A DNA stretch of 57,578 nucleotides from Mycobacterium sp. (GTDB lineage Bacteria; Actinomycetota; Actinomycetes; Mycobacteriales; Mycobacteriaceae). The DNA lies in the NCBI RefSeq assembly GCF_025965855.1, contig NZ_JAOPWB010000007.1, forward strand, positions 1-57,578, given 5' to 3'. This document shows, piece after piece, positions 11,201-21,876 of the stretch. The position numbers and the translations under genes were made by a program. Positions within the stretch are counted from its first letter, which is position 1, and each line of letters starts with the position of its first letter. The notes beneath the pieces were generated by a model. The model made no database searches and was not told the DNA's origin. It saw only the letters and a program-made list of their open reading frames with translations.

Positions 11201-14200
11201 CGGTCGATACGCCGTATCCCTGCGTCGTCACCCCGGCGAACACGCCGGTGGCGCTGCCGCGCAACGTGCCGGGTTCAATCCCCGAGCGCTCCAAGGCTTC
11301 CCAGGACAACTCGAGAAACAGCCGTTGCTGCGGATCCATGGCCAGCGCCTCGCTCGGCGCGATGCCGAAGAAGGCGGGGTCGAAGTCGGCGACGCCATCC
11401 ACGAAACCCCCGGTGCGGGTATTACACGTGCCTGGAACGTCGGGGTCCGGGTTATACAGCCCGGCCAGGTTCCAACCCCGATCGCTAGGGAATTCGGAGA
11501 GCACGTCCCGGCCCTCGGTCAGCATCTCCCAAAGGTCGTCGGGGGAGTTCACCCCGCCCGGATAGCGGCAGGACATGCCGACGATCACGATCGGGTCATC
11601 GTCGGTGGCGCGAACGACCGGGGCGTGCTTGACCTCTTGCGGCACTCCGGCGAGTTCGGTGCGGATGTAGCTCGCCAGGGCGTTCGGCGTCGGGTAGTCG
11701 AAGATCAGTGTGGGCGAAAGGGACAGTCCGGTAGCGGTTTTGAGCCGGTTACGCAGTTCGACCGCGGTCAGCGAGTCAAAGCCCAACTCCTGGAACGCCT
11801 TGTCCGCATCGATCGCCTCGGCGGACGTGTTCCCCAGCACAGTGGCGATGTGCGAGCGCACCAGGTCCAGCAGCACCGCGTGTTGCTCGGCTTCGGGCAG
11901 CCCGTGCAGGCGATGCGCGAGCGCCGATTTCGATTTCGCGGCCGCCAGCGAGTCGTCGACCCGGCGCCGGGTCGGCGCGTTGACCAGGTCGCTGAACATC
12001 GGTGGCACCGCGACGGCATGGGCGCGCAGCGCGCCGAGATCGATGCGGGCGGGCGCCATGAACGGTTCGTCGACGATCAGTGCGGTGTCGAACAGTTCCA
12101 TCGCCTCCGCCGAGGACAACGCCAGGATCCCGTCGCGGCCCAGCCGGGCGAGATCGGCGGCGTCCAGCCCACCCGTCATGGCGCTGGCTTGATCCCACAG
12201 CCCCCACGCCAGCGAGATCGCCGGCAACCCGTGCGCCCGCCGATGCGACGCCAATCCGTCCAGGAACGAGTTGGCCGCCGCGTAGTTGCCCTGGCCCGAC
12301 GAGCCCACCAGCCCGGCCATCGAGGAGAACATCACGAAGGCCGACAGATCCAGACCGCGTGTCAATTCGTGCAGGTTCCAAGCCGCATCGATCTTGGCCC
12401 GCAACACCGCATCGACGCGCTCGGGCGTCAGTGAGGTGACCATCGCGTCGTCAAGCACGCCTGCCGCATGAACGACGCCCGAGAGCGGCCGCTGCGCCGA
12501 AATATCGTCGATTACCGTCGCCAGCGCCACACGGTCGGCCGCATCGCAGGCGACCACCCGGGCCCGGGCCCCCGCCGCCTCCAACTCGGCCACCAATTCG
12601 GCGGAGCCCGGCGCATCCGGACCGCGGCGGCTCAGCAGCGCCAAGTCCCGAACGCCGTGATGCGCCACCAAGTGACGGGCCACGGTCGAACCGGCCATGC
12701 CGGTCCCGCCGGTGATCAGCACGGTGCCGGCAGCCAGCCCGGACGGCAATTTCATGACGACCTTGCCGATGTGGCGGGCCTGACTCAGGTACCGTAACGC
12801 GGTGTGCGCGCGTCGCACGTCAAACGTCGTCACCGGCAACGGCTTTAACACCCCGGCATCGAACAGCTCCGCCAGCTCCAGCATCCACTGATGCATCCGG
12901 GGACGGCCGGGCTCGAAGAGGTCGAAGGCGCGATAGCGCACGCCGGGATATTCCTGGGCGACCGCGCCGGGGTCGCGGATGTCGGTCTTGCCCATCTCCA
13001 GGAAGACGCCGCCGGGTGCGACCAGCCGCAGCGAGGCATCGACGAATTCGCCGGCCAGCGAGTCCAGCACCACGTCCATGCCGCGGCCACCGGTGACCGC
13101 CCGGAACTTGTCCTCGAATTCCAGGCTGCGTGAGTCCGCGATGTGGTCGTCGTCAAAGCCCATGGCCCGCAGGGTGTCCCACTTGCCGCGGCTCGCGGTC
13201 CCGAAAACCTCCAGGCCCAAATGCCGGGCCATCTGAACGGCCGCCATTCCGACGCCACCGGCGGCGGCGTGCACCAACACCCGCTGTCCCGGTTTGACGT
13301 CGGCCAGGTGGATGAACGCCATGTACGCGGTGGTGAAAACGGCCGAGATCGCGGCGGCTTCGGCGTAGGACCAATCGGCGGGCTTGTGCACCAGCAGGCG
13401 GACGTCGCCGGCGACCTGCGTGCCGCTGCCGTCGGGGAAGAATCCGTACACCGAATCGCCGACCGCGAACTCGGTGACCCCCGGCCCGACTTCGACCACC
13501 ACACCGGCGCCTTCACCGCCGAGCAGCGCGTCGTGGGTGAACATGCCCAGGGTGATCATGACGTCGCGGAAGTTCGTGGCGATGGCGCGAAGAGCCACCC
13601 GAACCTGGCCCGGCTCGAGTGGCGCATCAGCGTTGGGCACCGGCTCCAGGCGCAGGTTTTCGAACGTGCCCGCGCTGCTGATACCCAGCCGCCACGGTCC
13701 GTCGCCCGGAGGCTCCAAGAGACCATCGACGGCGCGGCTGCCCTGCACTCGCGCGTGGTAAGCCTTGCCGCCGCGCAGCAACAGCTGAGGCTCGCCGAGC
13801 GCTAGAACGGTGGCGAGCGACCGATCATCCAGGGGCGCATCGGTATCCACGAGCACGATCCGGCCGGGGTGCTCGGTCTGCGCCGACCGTGCCAGGCCCC
13901 ACACCGCAGCGCCCGCCAGATCGGTGACGTCCTCGCCCGCCAAGCCGACCGCGCCCCGGGTGGCCACCACCAGCACGCCGGAGTCATGCTCGGTCAACCA
14001 CGACTGCACGGTGGCCAGCGCCTGGTGCGTGCGTTCGTAGGTCTGCGTCAGCGGATCTTGCTCAGCGGCAACGGATTCGAAGAGCTGATGGGACGGAGTG
14101 GGGTTGTCGCCGGCCGCTGCGGTTGTCGTTGCGGGCGACCAGTTCACCTCAAACAGCCGGTCCGGGCCCGCCCCGGACACCGCCTTACGCAGCTGCTGCT

Positions 14201-17200
14201 CGCTCACCGGACGGGCCGCCATCGCCCGCACCGACAGCACCGGCAACCCCAGCCCGTCGGCGAGCTCGATGCAGACCGCCCTAGAGGCCGCCGACGTTCC
14301 CGCCGGCGCGATGCGCGCGCGCACCGCCGACGCGCCCGCGGCATGCAGCGACACGCCCTCCCACGCGAACGGCAACACCACTTCGTCGGTCTGGCCGGCG
14401 ATTTGGTGGCCCATCACCAACGCGTGCATCGCTGCGTCAAGCAAAGCGGGGTGCACACCGAACCCCTTGACGCCCCCTGCGGCGTCGGGTAGCCGCACCT
14501 CGGCGAACACCTCGTCGCCGCGGACCCACGTCGCGGTCAGTCCCCTGAACGCCGGGCCGTAGCCGTACCCACGCGCCGCCAGCTGTTCGTAGCCGCCGGC
14601 CGGGTCGACCGCGACCGCGCCCGCCGGCGGCCACACCGACAGATCCGCGCTCGCCTCGACCGAGCCGGTGCTGAGCGTGCCCTCGGCGTGGCACACCCAG
14701 CCGGAGCCGGCATCGTGGCGCGAAAAAATCGACACGCTGCGCCGGCCGGTCTCTTCCTCGGCTCCCACCACCACTTGCACGGCTACCGAGCCGGACCCGG
14801 AATCGTTACCGGGCAACATCAATGGCGCCTGCAGCGTCAGTTCGTCGACCGTCGAGCAACCGACTTCGTCACCGGCACGGATCGCCAACTCCACAAACCC
14901 GGCGCCAGGGAACACGGCCACACCGGATACGGCGTGATCGGCCAGCCAACCCTGCGAACTGGGCGACAACCGGCCCGTCAGCAACACCCCGCCGGACGCC
15001 GGCAGTTCCACGACCGCGCTCAGCAGCGGGTGCTCGCTGGTTGCCAGCCCCAGGCCGGTGGCGTCGGCCGCAACACCTTCCCCGGACAGCCAAAACCGGC
15101 GGCGGTCAAAGGCATACGTCGGCAGCTCCACGAAGCCGGCCCCATCCAGCACTCCGCGCCAAGCCACAGTCACTCCCGCGACAAACGCGGTGGCGGCCGA
15201 AGTCAGGAACCTCGCGAGCCCGCCGTCGTCGCGACCCAGGGTGGGGACAACGATGGCCTCTGTGGTTGCCGGAGTGTCGCCGGCGGCGCAATCGTTGGCA
15301 GTGTCTTCGATCCCGGCGATCAACGCGGGGTGCGGGCTGGATTCGATGAAGGTTCGGAATCCGTGCTCGCACGCACTGCGCACCGCCTGGTCGAACTGCA
15401 CGGTCTGCCGGATGTTGCGGTACCAGTAGTCCGCGTCCAATCCCGCCGTGTCCAAACGGTTTCCGGTCACCGTTGAAAAGAAGGCGGTGCGCGAGGATCG
15501 CGGCTCGATATCGGTCAGGACTTCGGCGAGCTCCCCTCGGATCGCCTCGACCTCGACCGAATGCGAGGCATAGTCCACGTCGATCCGCCGGGTACGCAGC
15601 TCCAGGTCGGCGCAGAAGCCGACGAGTTCGTCCAGCGCGGCCACATCGCCGGACACCACGACGGCGGACCGGCCGTTGACGGCGGCAATGCTGACTCGAT
15701 TTCCATAGGGCGCCAACAACTCCCGGGCCCGCTCGGTGCTGCACGCAATAGACAGCATGCCACCGGGCCCGGCCAGCGACCTCAGCAGCTTGCTACGCAA
15801 TGTGACCACCCGCGCGGCGTCTCGCAACGACAGCGCGCCGGCGACATAGGCCGCCGCGATTTCGCCCTGCGAGTGCCCGATCACCGCATCGGGACTGACC
15901 CCGATCGACTTCCATAGTTCGGCCAGCGACACCATCACCGCAAACAGCACCGGCTGCACGACGTCCACCCGGTCCATGCCCGGAGCTCCGGGGGCACCAC
16001 GCAGGACGCCGGTCAGCGACCAGTCGACGAACTCGGAGAAGGCCTCCTCGCACGCCTCGATCTGCCGCGCGAATACGGGTGCGGTGTCCAGCAATTCGAT
16101 ACCCATGCCCAGCCATTGGGAGCCTTGGCCGGGGAAGACGAAGACGGTCTTGCCCGCCGGTGCGGCGGCTCCCCGAACGACCCATACGGGTGCCTCGACG
16201 TCAGTGGTGGCGAGCTCGTCCAGGCCCGCCAGCAACCGGTCGGGATCACCGCCGACAATGACGGCCCGATGCTCGAAGGCTGACCGGCCCGCCAGCGACC
16301 ACGCCACATCGGCGGCGTCGAGATCACCATGGGCACGCACATGCGCCGCCAGCCGGGCGGCCTGAGACCGCAACGCCGAGGCCGACTTTGCCGAGACCAC
16401 CCACGGCAGCGCCGCGGGCTTGGGGCCGGGCTCCCGTTGCGGGGCCTCGGGCCCCGAAACCGGCACGGCCTCGACGATCACATGCGCGTTGGTGCCGCTG
16501 ATCCCGAACGACGACACCCCGGCACGACGCGCCCGGCCATCACCCGGGTCAGCCTTCCAAGGCCGGGCTTCCGTCAGCAGTGACACCAAGCCCGCCGACC
16601 AATCCACGTGCGGGCTGGGCGCGTCGACATGCAGCGTCGCCGGCAAGGTCTCGTGGCGCATCGCCTGCACCATCTTGATCACCCCGGCGACGCCGGCGCC
16701 GGCCTGCGTGTGGCCCATGTTCGACTTGATCGATCCCAACCACAGGGGCTCGTCGCGATCCTGCCCATACGTAGCCAACAACGCCTGGGCCTCGATCGGA
16801 TCGCCCAGCGTGGTCCCGGTGCCGTGGCCCTCGACCACATCCACGTCGGCGGGCGAGAGCCCGGCATTGGCCAGCGCGGCGCGCACCACCCGCTGCTGCG
16901 ACGGACCGTTGGGTGCGGTCAGCCCGTTCGACGCGCCATCCTGATTGACCGCCGAACCGCGCACCACCGCGAACACCGGATGCCCGAGCCGTCGCGCATC
17001 CGACAACCGCTCGACGACCAGCATGGCCCCGCCTTCGGACCAGCCGACCCCGTCGGCCGCGCCCGCGTACGCCTTGCAGCGGCCGTCCGGCGACAGCCCG
17101 CGGTGCCGGCTGAACTCCACGAAGACCGTGGGGGTCGCGTTGACGGTCGCGCCGCCGGCCAGGGCCAGGTCGCACTCGCCCGTACGCAGGGACTGCACGG

Positions 17201-17840
17201 CCATGTGCAAGGCCACCAACGACGACGAGCACGCCGTATCCACCGACACCGCCGGGCCCTCGAGGCCGAGCACGTACGACACCCGCCCGGAGGCGACGCT
17301 GGAGGTCATGCCGGTGAGCCGGTAGCCCTCGATCTCCTCGGCCAACATGCCGTAGCCCTGAACGATGAGTCCGGCGAAGACGCCGGTGGCGCTGCCGCGC
17401 AGTCCGGTGGGATCTATCCCGGCCCGCTCCAATGCCTCCCACGACAGCTCCAGCAGCATCCGGTGCTGCGGGTCCATCGCCAGCGCCTCGCTGGGCGCGA
17501 TCCCGAAAAACGCCGGGTCGAAGTCCGCGACACGGTCCACGAAACCCCCGGTGCGGGCGTAGGTCTTGTGGCGCGCGTCGGGATCGGGGTCGAACAGCCC
17601 CGCCACGTCCCAGCCTCGATCGGTGGGGAATTCCGTGATCACGTCGCGGCCGTGGGCCACCATCTGCCACAGGTCTTCCGGAGTTTCGACCCCGCCGGGG
17701 AAGCGGCACGACATGCCGACGATGGCGATCGGCTCGCTCGACCGCTCCAGCAGCGCACGGTTGGTGCGCTTCAGGCGTTCCACCTGGACCAGCGCTTTGC
17801 GCAGCGCTTCGGTCGCATGCTGGAGTTGGTCCACCATCAC
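5253..17840 (-). CDS. pks12: Pks12, bimodular mycoketide polyketide synthase
   Basis: About 4195 residues with two complete reducing modules, KS-AT-DH-ER-KR-ACP twice. Module 1: N-terminal coiled coil 1-35, KS Cys204, AT Ser657 in GHSQGE with YASH at 757-760, DH His969, ER nucleotide loop about 1521-1536, KR from about 1705, ACP Ser2023. Module 2: KS Cys2251, AT Ser2701 in GHSIGE with HAFH at 2798-2801, DH His3005, ER about 3570-3585, KR from about 3754, ACP Ser4074. YASH and HAFH are the classic methylmalonyl and malonyl signatures, so the modules alternate C3 and C2 units, as expected for the methyl-branched chain of mannosyl-phosphomycoketides. There is no thioesterase; the acidic C-terminal tail and the N-terminal coil are plausible docking ends for the head-to-tail assembly known for Pks12. 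The frame opens at a GTG (17840), but the ATG at 17837 has better spacing to GAGG. The next gene starts 7 nt downstream. Confidence 0.97.
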   Translation of the reverse strand: MMVDQLQHATEALRKALVQVERLKRTNRALLERSSEPIAIVGMSCRFPGGVETPEDLWQMVAHGRDVITEFPTDRGWDVAGLFDPDPDARHKTYARTGGFVDRVADFDPAFFGIAPSEALAMDPQHRMLLELSWEALERAGIDPTGLRGSATGVFAGLIVQGYGMLAEEIEGYRLTGMTSSVASGRVSYVLGLEGPAVSVDTACSSSLVALHMAVQSLRTGECDLALAGGATVNATPTVFVEFSRHRGLSPDGRCKAYAGAADGVGWSEGGAMLVVERLSDARRLGHPVFAVVRGSAVNQDGASNGLTAPNGPSQQRVVRAALANAGLSPADVDVVEGHGTGTTLGDPIEAQALLATYGQDRDEPLWLGSIKSNMGHTQAGAGVAGVIKMVQAMRHETLPATLHVDAPSPHVDWSAGLVSLLTEARPWKADPGDGRARRAGVSSFGISGTNAHVIVEAVPVSGPEAPQREPGPKPAALPWVVSAKSASALRSQAARLAAHVRAHGDLDAADVAWSLAGRSAFEHRAVIVGGDPDRLLAGLDELATTDVEAPVWVVRGAAAPAGKTVFVFPGQGSQWLGMGIELLDTAPVFARQIEACEEAFSEFVDWSLTGVLRGAPGAPGMDRVDVVQPVLFAVMVSLAELWKSIGVSPDAVIGHSQGEIAAAYVAGALSLRDAARVVTLRSKLLRSLAGPGGMLSIACSTERARELLAPYGNRVSIAAVNGRSAVVVSGDVAALDELVGFCADLELRTRRIDVDYASHSVEVEAIRGELAEVLTDIEPRSSRTAFFSTVTGNRLDTAGLDADYWYRNIRQTVQFDQAVRSACEHGFRTFIESSPHPALIAGIEDTANDCAAGDTPATTEAIVVPTLGRDDGGLARFLTSAATAFVAGVTVAWRGVLDGAGFVELPTYAFDRRRFWLSGEGVAADATGLGLATSEHPLLSAVVELPASGGVLLTGRLSPSSQGWLADHAVSGVAVFPGAGFVELAIRAGDEVGCSTVDELTLQAPLMLPGNDSGSGSVAVQVVVGAEEETGRRSVSIFSRHDAGSGWVCHAEGTLSTGSVEASADLSVWPPAGAVAVDPAGGYEQLAARGYGYGPAFRGLTATWVRGDEVFAEVRLPDAAGGVKGFGVHPALLDAAMHALVMGHQIAGQTDEVVLPFAWEGVSLHAAGASAVRARIAPAGTSAASRAVCIELADGLGLPVLSVRAMAARPVSEQQLRKAVSGAGPDRLFEVNWSPATTTAAAGDNPTPSHQLFESVAAEQDPLTQTYERTHQALATVQSWLTEHDSGVLVVATRGAVGLAGEDVTDLAGAAVWGLARSAQTEHPGRIVLVDTDAPLDDRSLATVLALGEPQLLLRGGKAYHARVQGSRAVDGLLEPPGDGPWRLGISSAGTFENLRLEPVPNADAPLEPGQVRVALRAIATNFRDVMITLGMFTHDALLGGEGAGVVVEVGPGVTEFAVGDSVYGFFPDGSGTQVAGDVRLLVHKPADWSYAEAAAISAVFTTAYMAFIHLADVKPGQRVLVHAAAGGVGMAAVQMARHLGLEVFGTASRGKWDTLRAMGFDDDHIADSRSLEFEDKFRAVTGGRGMDVVLDSLAGEFVDASLRLVAPGGVFLEMGKTDIRDPGAVAQEYPGVRYRAFDLFEPGRPRMHQWMLELAELFDAGVLKPLPVTTFDVRRAHTALRYLSQARHIGKVVMKLPSGLAAGTVLITGGTGMAGSTVARHLVAHHGVRDLALLSRRGPDAPGSAELVAELEAAGARARVVACDAADRVALATVIDDISAQRPLSGVVHAAGVLDDAMVTSLTPERVDAVLRAKIDAAWNLHELTRGLDLSAFVMFSSMAGLVGSSGQGNYAAANSFLDGLASHRRAHGLPAISLAWGLWDQASAMTGGLDAADLARLGRDGILALSSAEAMELFDTALIVDEPFMAPARIDLGALRAHAVAVPPMFSDLVNAPTRRRVDDSLAAAKSKSALAHRLHGLPEAEQHAVLLDLVRSHIATVLGNTSAEAIDADKAFQELGFDSLTAVELRNRLKTATGLSLSPTLIFDYPTPNALASYIRTELAGVPQEVKHAPVVRATDDDPIVIVGMSCRYPGGVNSPDDLWEMLTEGRDVLSEFPSDRGWNLAGLYNPDPDVPGTCNTRTGGFVDGVADFDPAFFGIAPSEALAMDPQQRLFLELSWEALERSGIEPGTLRGSATGVFAGVTTQGYGVSTAHSAEGFRLTGMTPSVASGRVSYVLGLEGPAVSVDTACSSSLVALHMAVQSLRSGDCDLALAGGVTVNATPDIFVEFSRMRGLSPDGRCKAYAGAADGTGFSEGGGMLVVERLSDAQRLGHPVLAVVRGSAINQDGASNGLTAPNGPSQQRVVRAALANAGLSAAEVGAVEGHGTGTTLGDPIEAQALLATYGQGRGSGEPLWLGSIKSNIGHTQSAAGVAGVIKMVLAMRHEMLPATLHVDEPSPHVDWSTGSVSLLTEPRPWPAQGKTLRAGVSSFGISGTNAHVILEAVPAESHRVVESPTVPVVPWVVSAKSASALRSQAGRLVAHVRAHGELADADVGWSLAGRSTFEHRAVVVGADRESLLTGLDELAGVDSAGSIMPGPVQGTARPGGKTVFVFPGQGSQTLGMGMGLHAAYPVFAEAFNSVVAELDRHLLRPLREVMWGHDENLLNTTEFAQPALFAVEVALFRLIESWGVRPDFVMGHSIGEVSAAHVAGFLSLENAAVLVAARGRFMQALPAGGAMIALQATEEEVRPLLVPSAGIAAINGPASVVISGAKQAVAAVADQLRADGRRVHQLAVSHAFHSPLMDPMIDEFGTVASGLAVGKPTIPIVSNVTGQLAGDDFASAAYWKRHVREAVRFADSVRFAHSAGGNRFLEVGPSGGLAASIEESLPDAAVTTMSALRKDRAEPVALTNAVAQGFVAGMDVDWRAALGGADSKANFVELPTYAFERRRFWLAGDGPRADAAGLGLAAGEHALLGAVVELPASGGVVLTGRLSPSAQGWLADHAVGGVVLFPGAGFVELAIRAGDEVGCGVVDELNLAAPLVLPAGGSVAVQVVVGGADDSGARAVSVFSRAEAGSGWSLHAEGVLRPGSVQPTADLSAWPPVGAVPVDIGDGYEQLAERGYAYGPAFRGLTSMWRRGDEVFAEVALPEDAGVSVAGFGIHPAMLDAALHAVILASDSGELAEGSMLVPFSWQQVSLHAAGAAAVRARIVPVGDSAVSIELADGLGLPVLSVASMVARPVTDQQLLAAVSNSGPDRLFEVVWSALSSPAVQPVSVCAWGAGELEESDNSEGSAVLFESAPVAGDILTEVYAATRAVLPVLQSWLAREGAGTLVVSTRGAMALPGEDVTDLAGAAVWGLVRSAQTEHPGRIVLVDTDSPLDPDVMAAVLAAAEPQVLRRNGTVYTARVRGSRAVGGLLVPPDDGPWRLGMSSYGTIENLRLEPIPDADAPLGPGQVRVALSAIAANFRDVMIALGLYPDPDAVMGIEASGVVLETRPETASDNGRFAIGDRVMGLFPDGTGTIATTDQRLLVKVPAGWSHTAAATTSVVFATACYALVDLAGVKPGQRVLVHAAAGGVGMAAVQLARHFGLEVFATASRGKWDTLRAMGFDDDHISDSRSLEFEDKFRTVTGGRGVDVVLDSLSGDFVDASLRLVAPGGVFLEMGKTDIRDPETVSRDHAGVRYRAFDLFEAGPERIAQMLDELATLFGDDVLQPLPVTRFDVRRAPAALRYLSQARHVGKVVMSMPDAWAAGTVLITGATGMAGSALARHVVARHGARNLVLMSRRGLDAPGAAELMAELSAAGAQVQVVACDAADREAVAKVLADIPVQRPLSGVIHGAGVLDDAVISSLTPERIDAVLRAKVDAAWNLHELTRELDVSAFVLFSSMAGLAGASGQANYAAANSFLDGLAVHRRNQGLPAISLAWGLWDQSSAMTGALGAADRARFGRDGIVAMSSDEALELMDTALIVDEPFMLPAHIDLAALRVKFDNGTLPPMFVDLINAPTRRQVDDSLAAAKSKSALLQRLEGLPEDEQHAVLLDLVRSNIATVLGNSSPESIDPDRAFQELGFDSLTAVEMRNRLKSASGLALSPTLIFDYPNSVALAGYMHRELVGTSEQNTPAAAPGEAEIQRVVGSIPVKRLRQAGVLELLLALANESEGAAQPATPALTSEKDIADMDLDALVNAALRDDDE
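5560..17740 (-). repeat. tandem module duplication inside pks12, about 6.1 kb period
   Basis: Corresponding catalytic residues of the two modules are separated by nearly constant distances: KS cysteines 2047 residues, DH histidines 2036, ER loops 2049, KR starts 2049 and ACP serines 2051. The KS, DH, ER, KR and ACP stretches are close to identical in places at the protein level, whereas the AT domains differ strongly. Near-identical segments of this size are prone to recombination and to assembly collapse. Confidence 0.85.
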
Positions 17841-18150
17841 TAACCTCGCCTAACCTTCACCTGGCATGTGGCCGTCTTGTATCCGCCGGATGCGGCATCG
17901 CCGAGCGCCCTTGCCGAGTCACGGAAGTTGCTGCACGAATCGGTCTCGTGGATTTTTCGACCAGCGTCGTGCTGCTCTCCGACCCAAGAATGTCGCTCGT
18001 GAGTATGGCCAACTCCGGCGGGATTTCAAAACGTCCGATACTCCCGGCTCCCACAGGTGGACCGGCTTTGACCTGTACACCCGAGTACGCCTGGCCCACC
18101 GCCCATGGCGCGACTTTACTCGGCTACCCATCGGTGGTGGTCAACGCGGG
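17841..18150. other. 310-nt intergenic region upstream of pks12
   Basis: This gap lies between the pks12 start and the stop of the next gene upstream on the same strand, so it should hold the pks12 promoter. A GAGG ribosome binding site lies about 6 nt before the ATG at 17837. I see no convincing -35/-10 pair, no RNA gene and no credible small coding region; the open frames here lack protein-like composition. Confidence 0.5.
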
Positions 18151-18531
18151 TTAGACGCCTGCCCGGCGCCAACCGTCGGCGGCGCGGGCGGCCCGGATCA
18201 GCACGTCGCACAGGTCGCGTAGTTCGGCTGTCGCGGCCCCCTCGTCGAGCGCCGTGGCGACATCCTCCGCCGCGCATCGCACCTGGTAAACGCGATCCGA
18301 GAGGTCCGCAGCATCCTCGGCCGACAGCACCACCGCGTCAGGAGGCAGGGCCCCGGCCTCACCCCGATTCAAAGAGGCGCGTTGCTCGTAGGCGCGTTGC
18401 CGGCAGGACTGCCGGCAGTACTGGCGGCGACGGCCCATCCCGGCGTCGGTCACGTCTCGACCGCACCAGCGGCACGGGTGGGGGTGGGCACGGCGGGGCA
18501 CGCCTGCCGACTTTAGTCGGCCGCTTTTCAC
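18151..18531 (-). CDS. small Cys-rich putative zinc-finger protein (Rv2049c-like)
   Basis: The 126-residue protein has a basic N-terminus with CRWCGRDV followed about 15 residues later by YCRQSCRQRAYEQR. The paired CxxC and CxxxC elements look like a small zinc-binding finger of a kind common in actinobacterial hypothetical proteins. The C-terminal half (about 60-126) is acidic and helical. Position between pks12 and rbpA matches Rv2049c of M. tuberculosis. The start is uncertain because the basic leader could be shorter. The function is unknown; nucleic acid binding is a guess from the Cys/Arg-rich segment. Confidence 0.7.
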   Translation of the reverse strand: MKSGRLKSAGVPRRAHPHPCRWCGRDVTDAGMGRRRQYCRQSCRQRAYEQRASLNRGEAGALPPDAVVLSAEDAADLSDRVYQVRCAAEDVATALDEGAATAELRDLCDVLIRAARAADGWRRAGV

Positions 18532-18578
18532 AATCCCGTATCATGGGAGGTCGCGTCGCGTATGCCGCGTGTCGGCCT

Positions 18579-18605
18579 GGGAACTACGCAGACCGTCATA
18601 ACGTT
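18579..18605 (+). promoter_or_regulatory. candidate ECF (SigE/SigH/SigR-like) promoter of rbpA
   Basis: GGGAAC at 18579-18584 is followed 17-18 nt later by cGTT ending at 18605. This fits the GGAAC/GTT pattern of mycobacterial SigE and SigH promoters and of Streptomyces SigR, which is known to drive rbpA there. It lies about 57 nt before the rbpA start codon. Assignment is by motif only. Confidence 0.5.
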
Positions 18606-18661
18606 TGCTAAACGGGACAAGAATTGCACCACAGCCCAGAGGATCTAAAGGAGTAGCACGC

Positions 18662-18997
18662 ATGGCCGATCGCGTTCTGAGAGGCAGTCGCCTTGGAGCC
18701 GTGAGCTACGAGACTGACCGCAACCACGACCTCGCGCCGCGCCAGATCGCGCGATACCGCACCGAGAACGGCGAGGAGTTCGAGGTCCCCTTCGCCGATG
18801 ACGCTGACATCCCCGGCAGCTGGCTGTGCCGCAACGGCATGGAGGGCACCCTCATCGAGGGCGACCTGCCCGAGCCGAAGAAGGTCAAGCCACCGCGCAC
18901 GCACTGGGACATGTTGCTGGAGCGCCGCTCGGTCGAAGAGCTCGACGAGTTGCTCAAGGAGCGCCTCGATCTGATCCGGTCGCGCCGCCGCGGCTGA
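18662..18997 (+). CDS. rbpA: RbpA, RNA polymerase-binding transcription activator
   Basis: The 111-residue protein matches RbpA throughout: N-terminal tail with MADRVLRGSRLGAVSYETDR, a central beta-barrel fold about residues 25-70, a basic linker (EPKKVKPPRTHWDM) and the C-terminal sigma-interaction helices (LLERRSVEELDELLKERLDLIRSRR). RbpA binds group 1 and 2 sigma factors and RNA polymerase, stabilises open complexes and affects rifampicin tolerance. The start at 18662 is fixed by AAAGGAG at 18647-18653, 8 nt upstream. The frame continues further upstream without conserved sequence. The gene is monocistronic, divergent from the Cys-rich gene and convergent with ppm1. Confidence 0.98.
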   Translation: MADRVLRGSRLGAVSYETDRNHDLAPRQIARYRTENGEEFEVPFADDADIPGSWLCRNGMEGTLIEGDLPEPKKVKPPRTHWDMLLERRSVEELDELLKERLDLIRSRRRG

Positions 18998-19024
18998 CCC
19001 AGCGCCGCGCCGCGGCGCGATTGA

Positions 19025-19819
19025 TCACGTGCGGTTGTTGGCCCGGATTGCGCGGGGACGCGTGCTTCGCCCCTCGATGCCCCATCGAGTGACTTTGACC
19101 AGCGCCTCGCGGATGTTGGATCCGCTCATCTTGGAGACGCCGAGTTCCCGCTCGGTGAAGGTGATCGGTACCTCGGCGACGACGAACCCGTTGCAAACGG
19201 TGCGCCAGGTCAAGTCGATCTGGAAGCAATAGCCCTTGGAATCCACGCCGTCGAGGCCGATCGTCTCGAGGACTTCGCGGCGATAGGCCCGGTAGCCGGC
19301 GGTGATGTCATGGACGCCAATGCCGAGAGCGACCCGCGCGTAGGTGTTGGCCGTCCACGACAGCGCCCAGCGCCGCCACGGCCAATTTCGTACCGCCCCC
19401 CCGTCGACATAGCGTGACCCGATGGCCAGATCGGCGCCGGCGTCGACCGCATCGAGCAGCAGGTGCAACTGTTCGGGCGCGTGGCTGCCGTCGGCGTCCA
19501 TCTCGACGAGCACCGAGTACTCCCGACTCAAGCCCCAGGCGAAACCCGCCAGGTATGCCGCGCCCAGGCCGTCCTTCTCCGTCCGGTGCATCACGTGGAC
19601 GCGATCGGGGTCGGCCGCGGCCAGCTCGTCGGCGAGCTGGCCGGTGCCATCGGGGCTGTTGTCGTCGACGATGAGCAGGTGTGCATTGGGGCACGCAGCT
19701 ATCAGGCGCCGGTGAATCACCGGCAGGTTCTCCAGCTCGTTGAACGTCGGGATGATCACCAGGACGCGCTCGCTGGGACGGTTGCCCGGGACCCGGGGCG
19801 CCGGCTGGCCGGTGGTCAT
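19025..19819 (-). CDS. ppm1: Ppm1, polyprenol monophosphomannose synthase
   Basis: A 264-residue GT2 glycosyltransferase: [15 protein letters not shown] opens the GT-A fold, VDDNSPDGT follows, DADGSH carries the metal-binding DXD, and the acceptor-side motif ends [13 protein letters not shown]. It transfers mannose from GDP-mannose to polyprenyl phosphate on the inner membrane face, giving the donor for lipomannan/LAM elongation and protein O-mannosylation. In M. tuberculosis this domain is fused behind an Lnt domain (Rv2051c); here it is separate, as in M. smegmatis. Its ATG overlaps the lnt stop as ATGA (19816-19819), so translation is probably coupled. The protein has no membrane anchor of its own, so partnership with the neighbouring Lnt is likely. 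Confidence 0.96.
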   Translation of the reverse strand: MTTGQPAPRVPGNRPSERVLVIIPTFNELENLPVIHRRLIAACPNAHLLIVDDNSPDGTGQLADELAAADPDRVHVMHRTEKDGLGAAYLAGFAWGLSREYSVLVEMDADGSHAPEQLHLLLDAVDAGADLAIGSRYVDGGAVRNWPWRRWALSWTANTYARVALGIGVHDITAGYRAYRREVLETIGLDGVDSKGYCFQIDLTWRTVCNGFVVAEVPITFTERELGVSKMSGSNIREALVKVTRWGIEGRSTRPRAIRANNRT

Positions 19820-21876
19820 GTAGCTCCTCTGTCTCGCCCGAAATCGGGTAGGCCGCCCTCCTCGGGCGGAGTGTCGTCATCGCCGCCCTCGTCCGGCGCA
19901 TTGCCTTGCGCGGTCTCCGCGTCGCCCTCATCGGGCGGGGGTTCGCCCGGGGGCTTACCGGCGTCTTCCGATTCACCGCGAGGCCTGGACCTCAGACGAA
20001 TCGGACGCGCGAACCATCCATTGTGCCGCATAGCGACCAGAATGACCGCGCCGGCCGCCGCGACCAAAACCCACTGCAGGATCGGACCCCAGCGGGTTGC
20101 CGGCGTCAGCTTCGTCTTGAGGCGCACCTGCATGTCCAGGTAGGCGGGCTCGAAGAAGTCGGTGCGGACCAGCTCAGCGCCGTCCGGGGCGATCACCGCG
20201 CTGATCCCGGTGGTTCCGGCGACCACGACGTAGCGGTCGTGCTCCACCGCCCGGACCTTGGCGAACGCCAGCTGTTGTTCGCTCATCGTCTGGTTGAAGG
20301 TCGCGTTGTTGCTCGGCACGGCCAGCAGCTGGGCGCCGCCCAGGACCGCCTTTCGCGGGGCCCGGTCAAAGATCACCTCCCAGCAGGTGGACACCCCGAC
20401 CGGCACCCCGGCGATGTGCACCACGCCGCTGCTTTGGCCGGGCACCATGTGACCGGCCCGGTCGGCATAGCCGGACAGGTGCTTGAACAGCCACGGCATC
20501 GGCAGGTACTCGCCGAAGGGCTGCACGATTTCCTTGTCGTGGCGGTCGGCCGGCCCGGTGACCGGATTCCACACGATCACCGTGTTGGTGTACTGCGAGC
20601 TTTCCGGCGTACGCCCGGGCACATCGAGCACGGTGCCGACCAGTATCGGCGCCCCGATCGCCGCGACGGCGCGCGCGACCTGCTCGGCGGCGTCGGCGTT
20701 GACGAGTGGGTCGATGTCCGACGAGTCCTCCGGCCAGATCACGAATTGCGGTTGTGGGGCCAGCCCCGCACGCACGTCCTCCGCGAGCCGCTGGGTCTCC
20801 CGGACGTGGTTGTCCAGCACCGCTCGGCGTTGCGCGTTGAAGTCCAGACCCAGCCGCGGCACATTGCCTTGCACCGCCGCGACGGTGACCGACGGTTCGC
20901 CACCCGCTCCCGCGCCGGCGTGCCGCACCTGCGGCCAGATGATGACGGCGGCGAACAACACCAGGCAGATGCAGACGCCCGGCAGCACCACGGCCGGCGG
21001 CGGCGCCGGGTCTTTCGTGGCTGCCGTGTCTGTCGCGCCGGCCGGGTGACCGGTTTTCCACCACTTCGCGATCTCCAGCGCGATCGCGGTCGCGCTGAAT
21101 CCCACCAGCACGGTCGCCGTGGACAGCAGCGCAACCCCACCGAGCTGAACCAACGGCAGCAACGGACCCTGGGTTTGACCGAACGCGACCGCGCCCCAGG
21201 GGAAGCCGCCGAACGGGAAGATCGACTTCAGCCACTCCTGGGCCGACCACACCAGCGCGAACCAGATCGGCCAGCCGGGCAGCCGCCGCACTATGACGGC
21301 GCACAGGCCGAAAATGCCGGGAAACAGCGCGCACGTGGCCGCCAACACCAGCCAGGGCACGGCGCCCACCAGGGTGCTGATCCACGGCAGCAGTGGCACG
21401 TAGAAGGCCAGCCCGAACAGGAATCCGTAGCCCAAACCACCCGCCGGTGTCGTGGCCGGATGCTGGAGCACCCACGCCAGCAGCGCGGCGGCGACAACGG
21501 CGGCCCACCACCAGTTCAAGGCGGGGAAGCTGGCGCAAAGCAGAAGACCACCCCCGATGGCGAGCAGCAGTCGTGGCAGGCGTGGCCGCAGCGCGGCCCA
21601 AACGCCGGGCAGTCGTGCGATCACCGCTGCGTCAAGCCCCGCGAGGGCCCGGCGCGCCGCGGCGCCCAACCGTTCGGCCGGGCTCGGCGCGTCGGGTGCG
21701 GCAGGGAGATCCGAGGGCTGATCGTCGGGCGCCGCCGGTTCTATGTGGACTTCGACGGGCTCTTCCTCGTGCTCGGATTCGGCCTCTTCGCTTATCGGGT
21801 CGGTGCGCCTGCGGGCGCCGCCGGGCGCGGGGTCCTGGTCAGATCGCTCGTCGCGGCCGAACCACTCCTTAGCCAT
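19816..21876 (-). CDS. lnt: Lnt, apolipoprotein N-acyltransferase
   Basis: From the ATG at 21876 the protein has 686 residues. About 75 acidic, proline-rich N-terminal residues precede several membrane helices (about 100-300), then a nitrilase-type domain with the catalytic triad Glu383 (IWPEDSSD), Lys448 ([14 protein letters not shown]) and Cys498 (STCWEVIF). A final membrane helix leads to a roughly 60-residue acidic tail. Lnt adds the third acyl chain to the N-terminal cysteine of lipoproteins on the outer membrane face. The open frame runs upstream to 22038 inside the neighbouring gene, but MAKEW is the credible start, with a purine-rich site before it. It overlaps the upstream gene by 8 nt and ppm1 by 4 nt. 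Confidence 0.95.
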   Translation of the reverse strand: MAKEWFGRDERSDQDPAPGGARRRTDPISEEAESEHEEEPVEVHIEPAAPDDQPSDLPAAPDAPSPAERLGAAARRALAGLDAAVIARLPGVWAALRPRLPRLLLAIGGGLLLCASFPALNWWWAAVVAAALLAWVLQHPATTPAGGLGYGFLFGLAFYVPLLPWISTLVGAVPWLVLAATCALFPGIFGLCAVIVRRLPGWPIWFALVWSAQEWLKSIFPFGGFPWGAVAFGQTQGPLLPLVQLGGVALLSTATVLVGFSATAIALEIAKWWKTGHPAGATDTAATKDPAPPPAVVLPGVCICLVLFAAVIIWPQVRHAGAGAGGEPSVTVAAVQGNVPRLGLDFNAQRRAVLDNHVRETQRLAEDVRAGLAPQPQFVIWPEDSSDIDPLVNADAAEQVARAVAAIGAPILVGTVLDVPGRTPESSQYTNTVIVWNPVTGPADRHDKEIVQPFGEYLPMPWLFKHLSGYADRAGHMVPGQSSGVVHIAGVPVGVSTCWEVIFDRAPRKAVLGGAQLLAVPSNNATFNQTMSEQQLAFAKVRAVEHDRYVVVAGTTGISAVIAPDGAELVRTDFFEPAYLDMQVRLKTKLTPATRWGPILQWVLVAAAGAVILVAMRHNGWFARPIRLRSRPRGESEDAGKPPGEPPPDEGDAETAQGNAPDEGGDDDTPPEEGGLPDFGRDRGAT

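Noticed and set aside
7937..12434. Long plus-strand open frames opposite pks12
   Set aside because: Arg/Pro/His-rich translations with no domains; they mirror codon bias of pks12.
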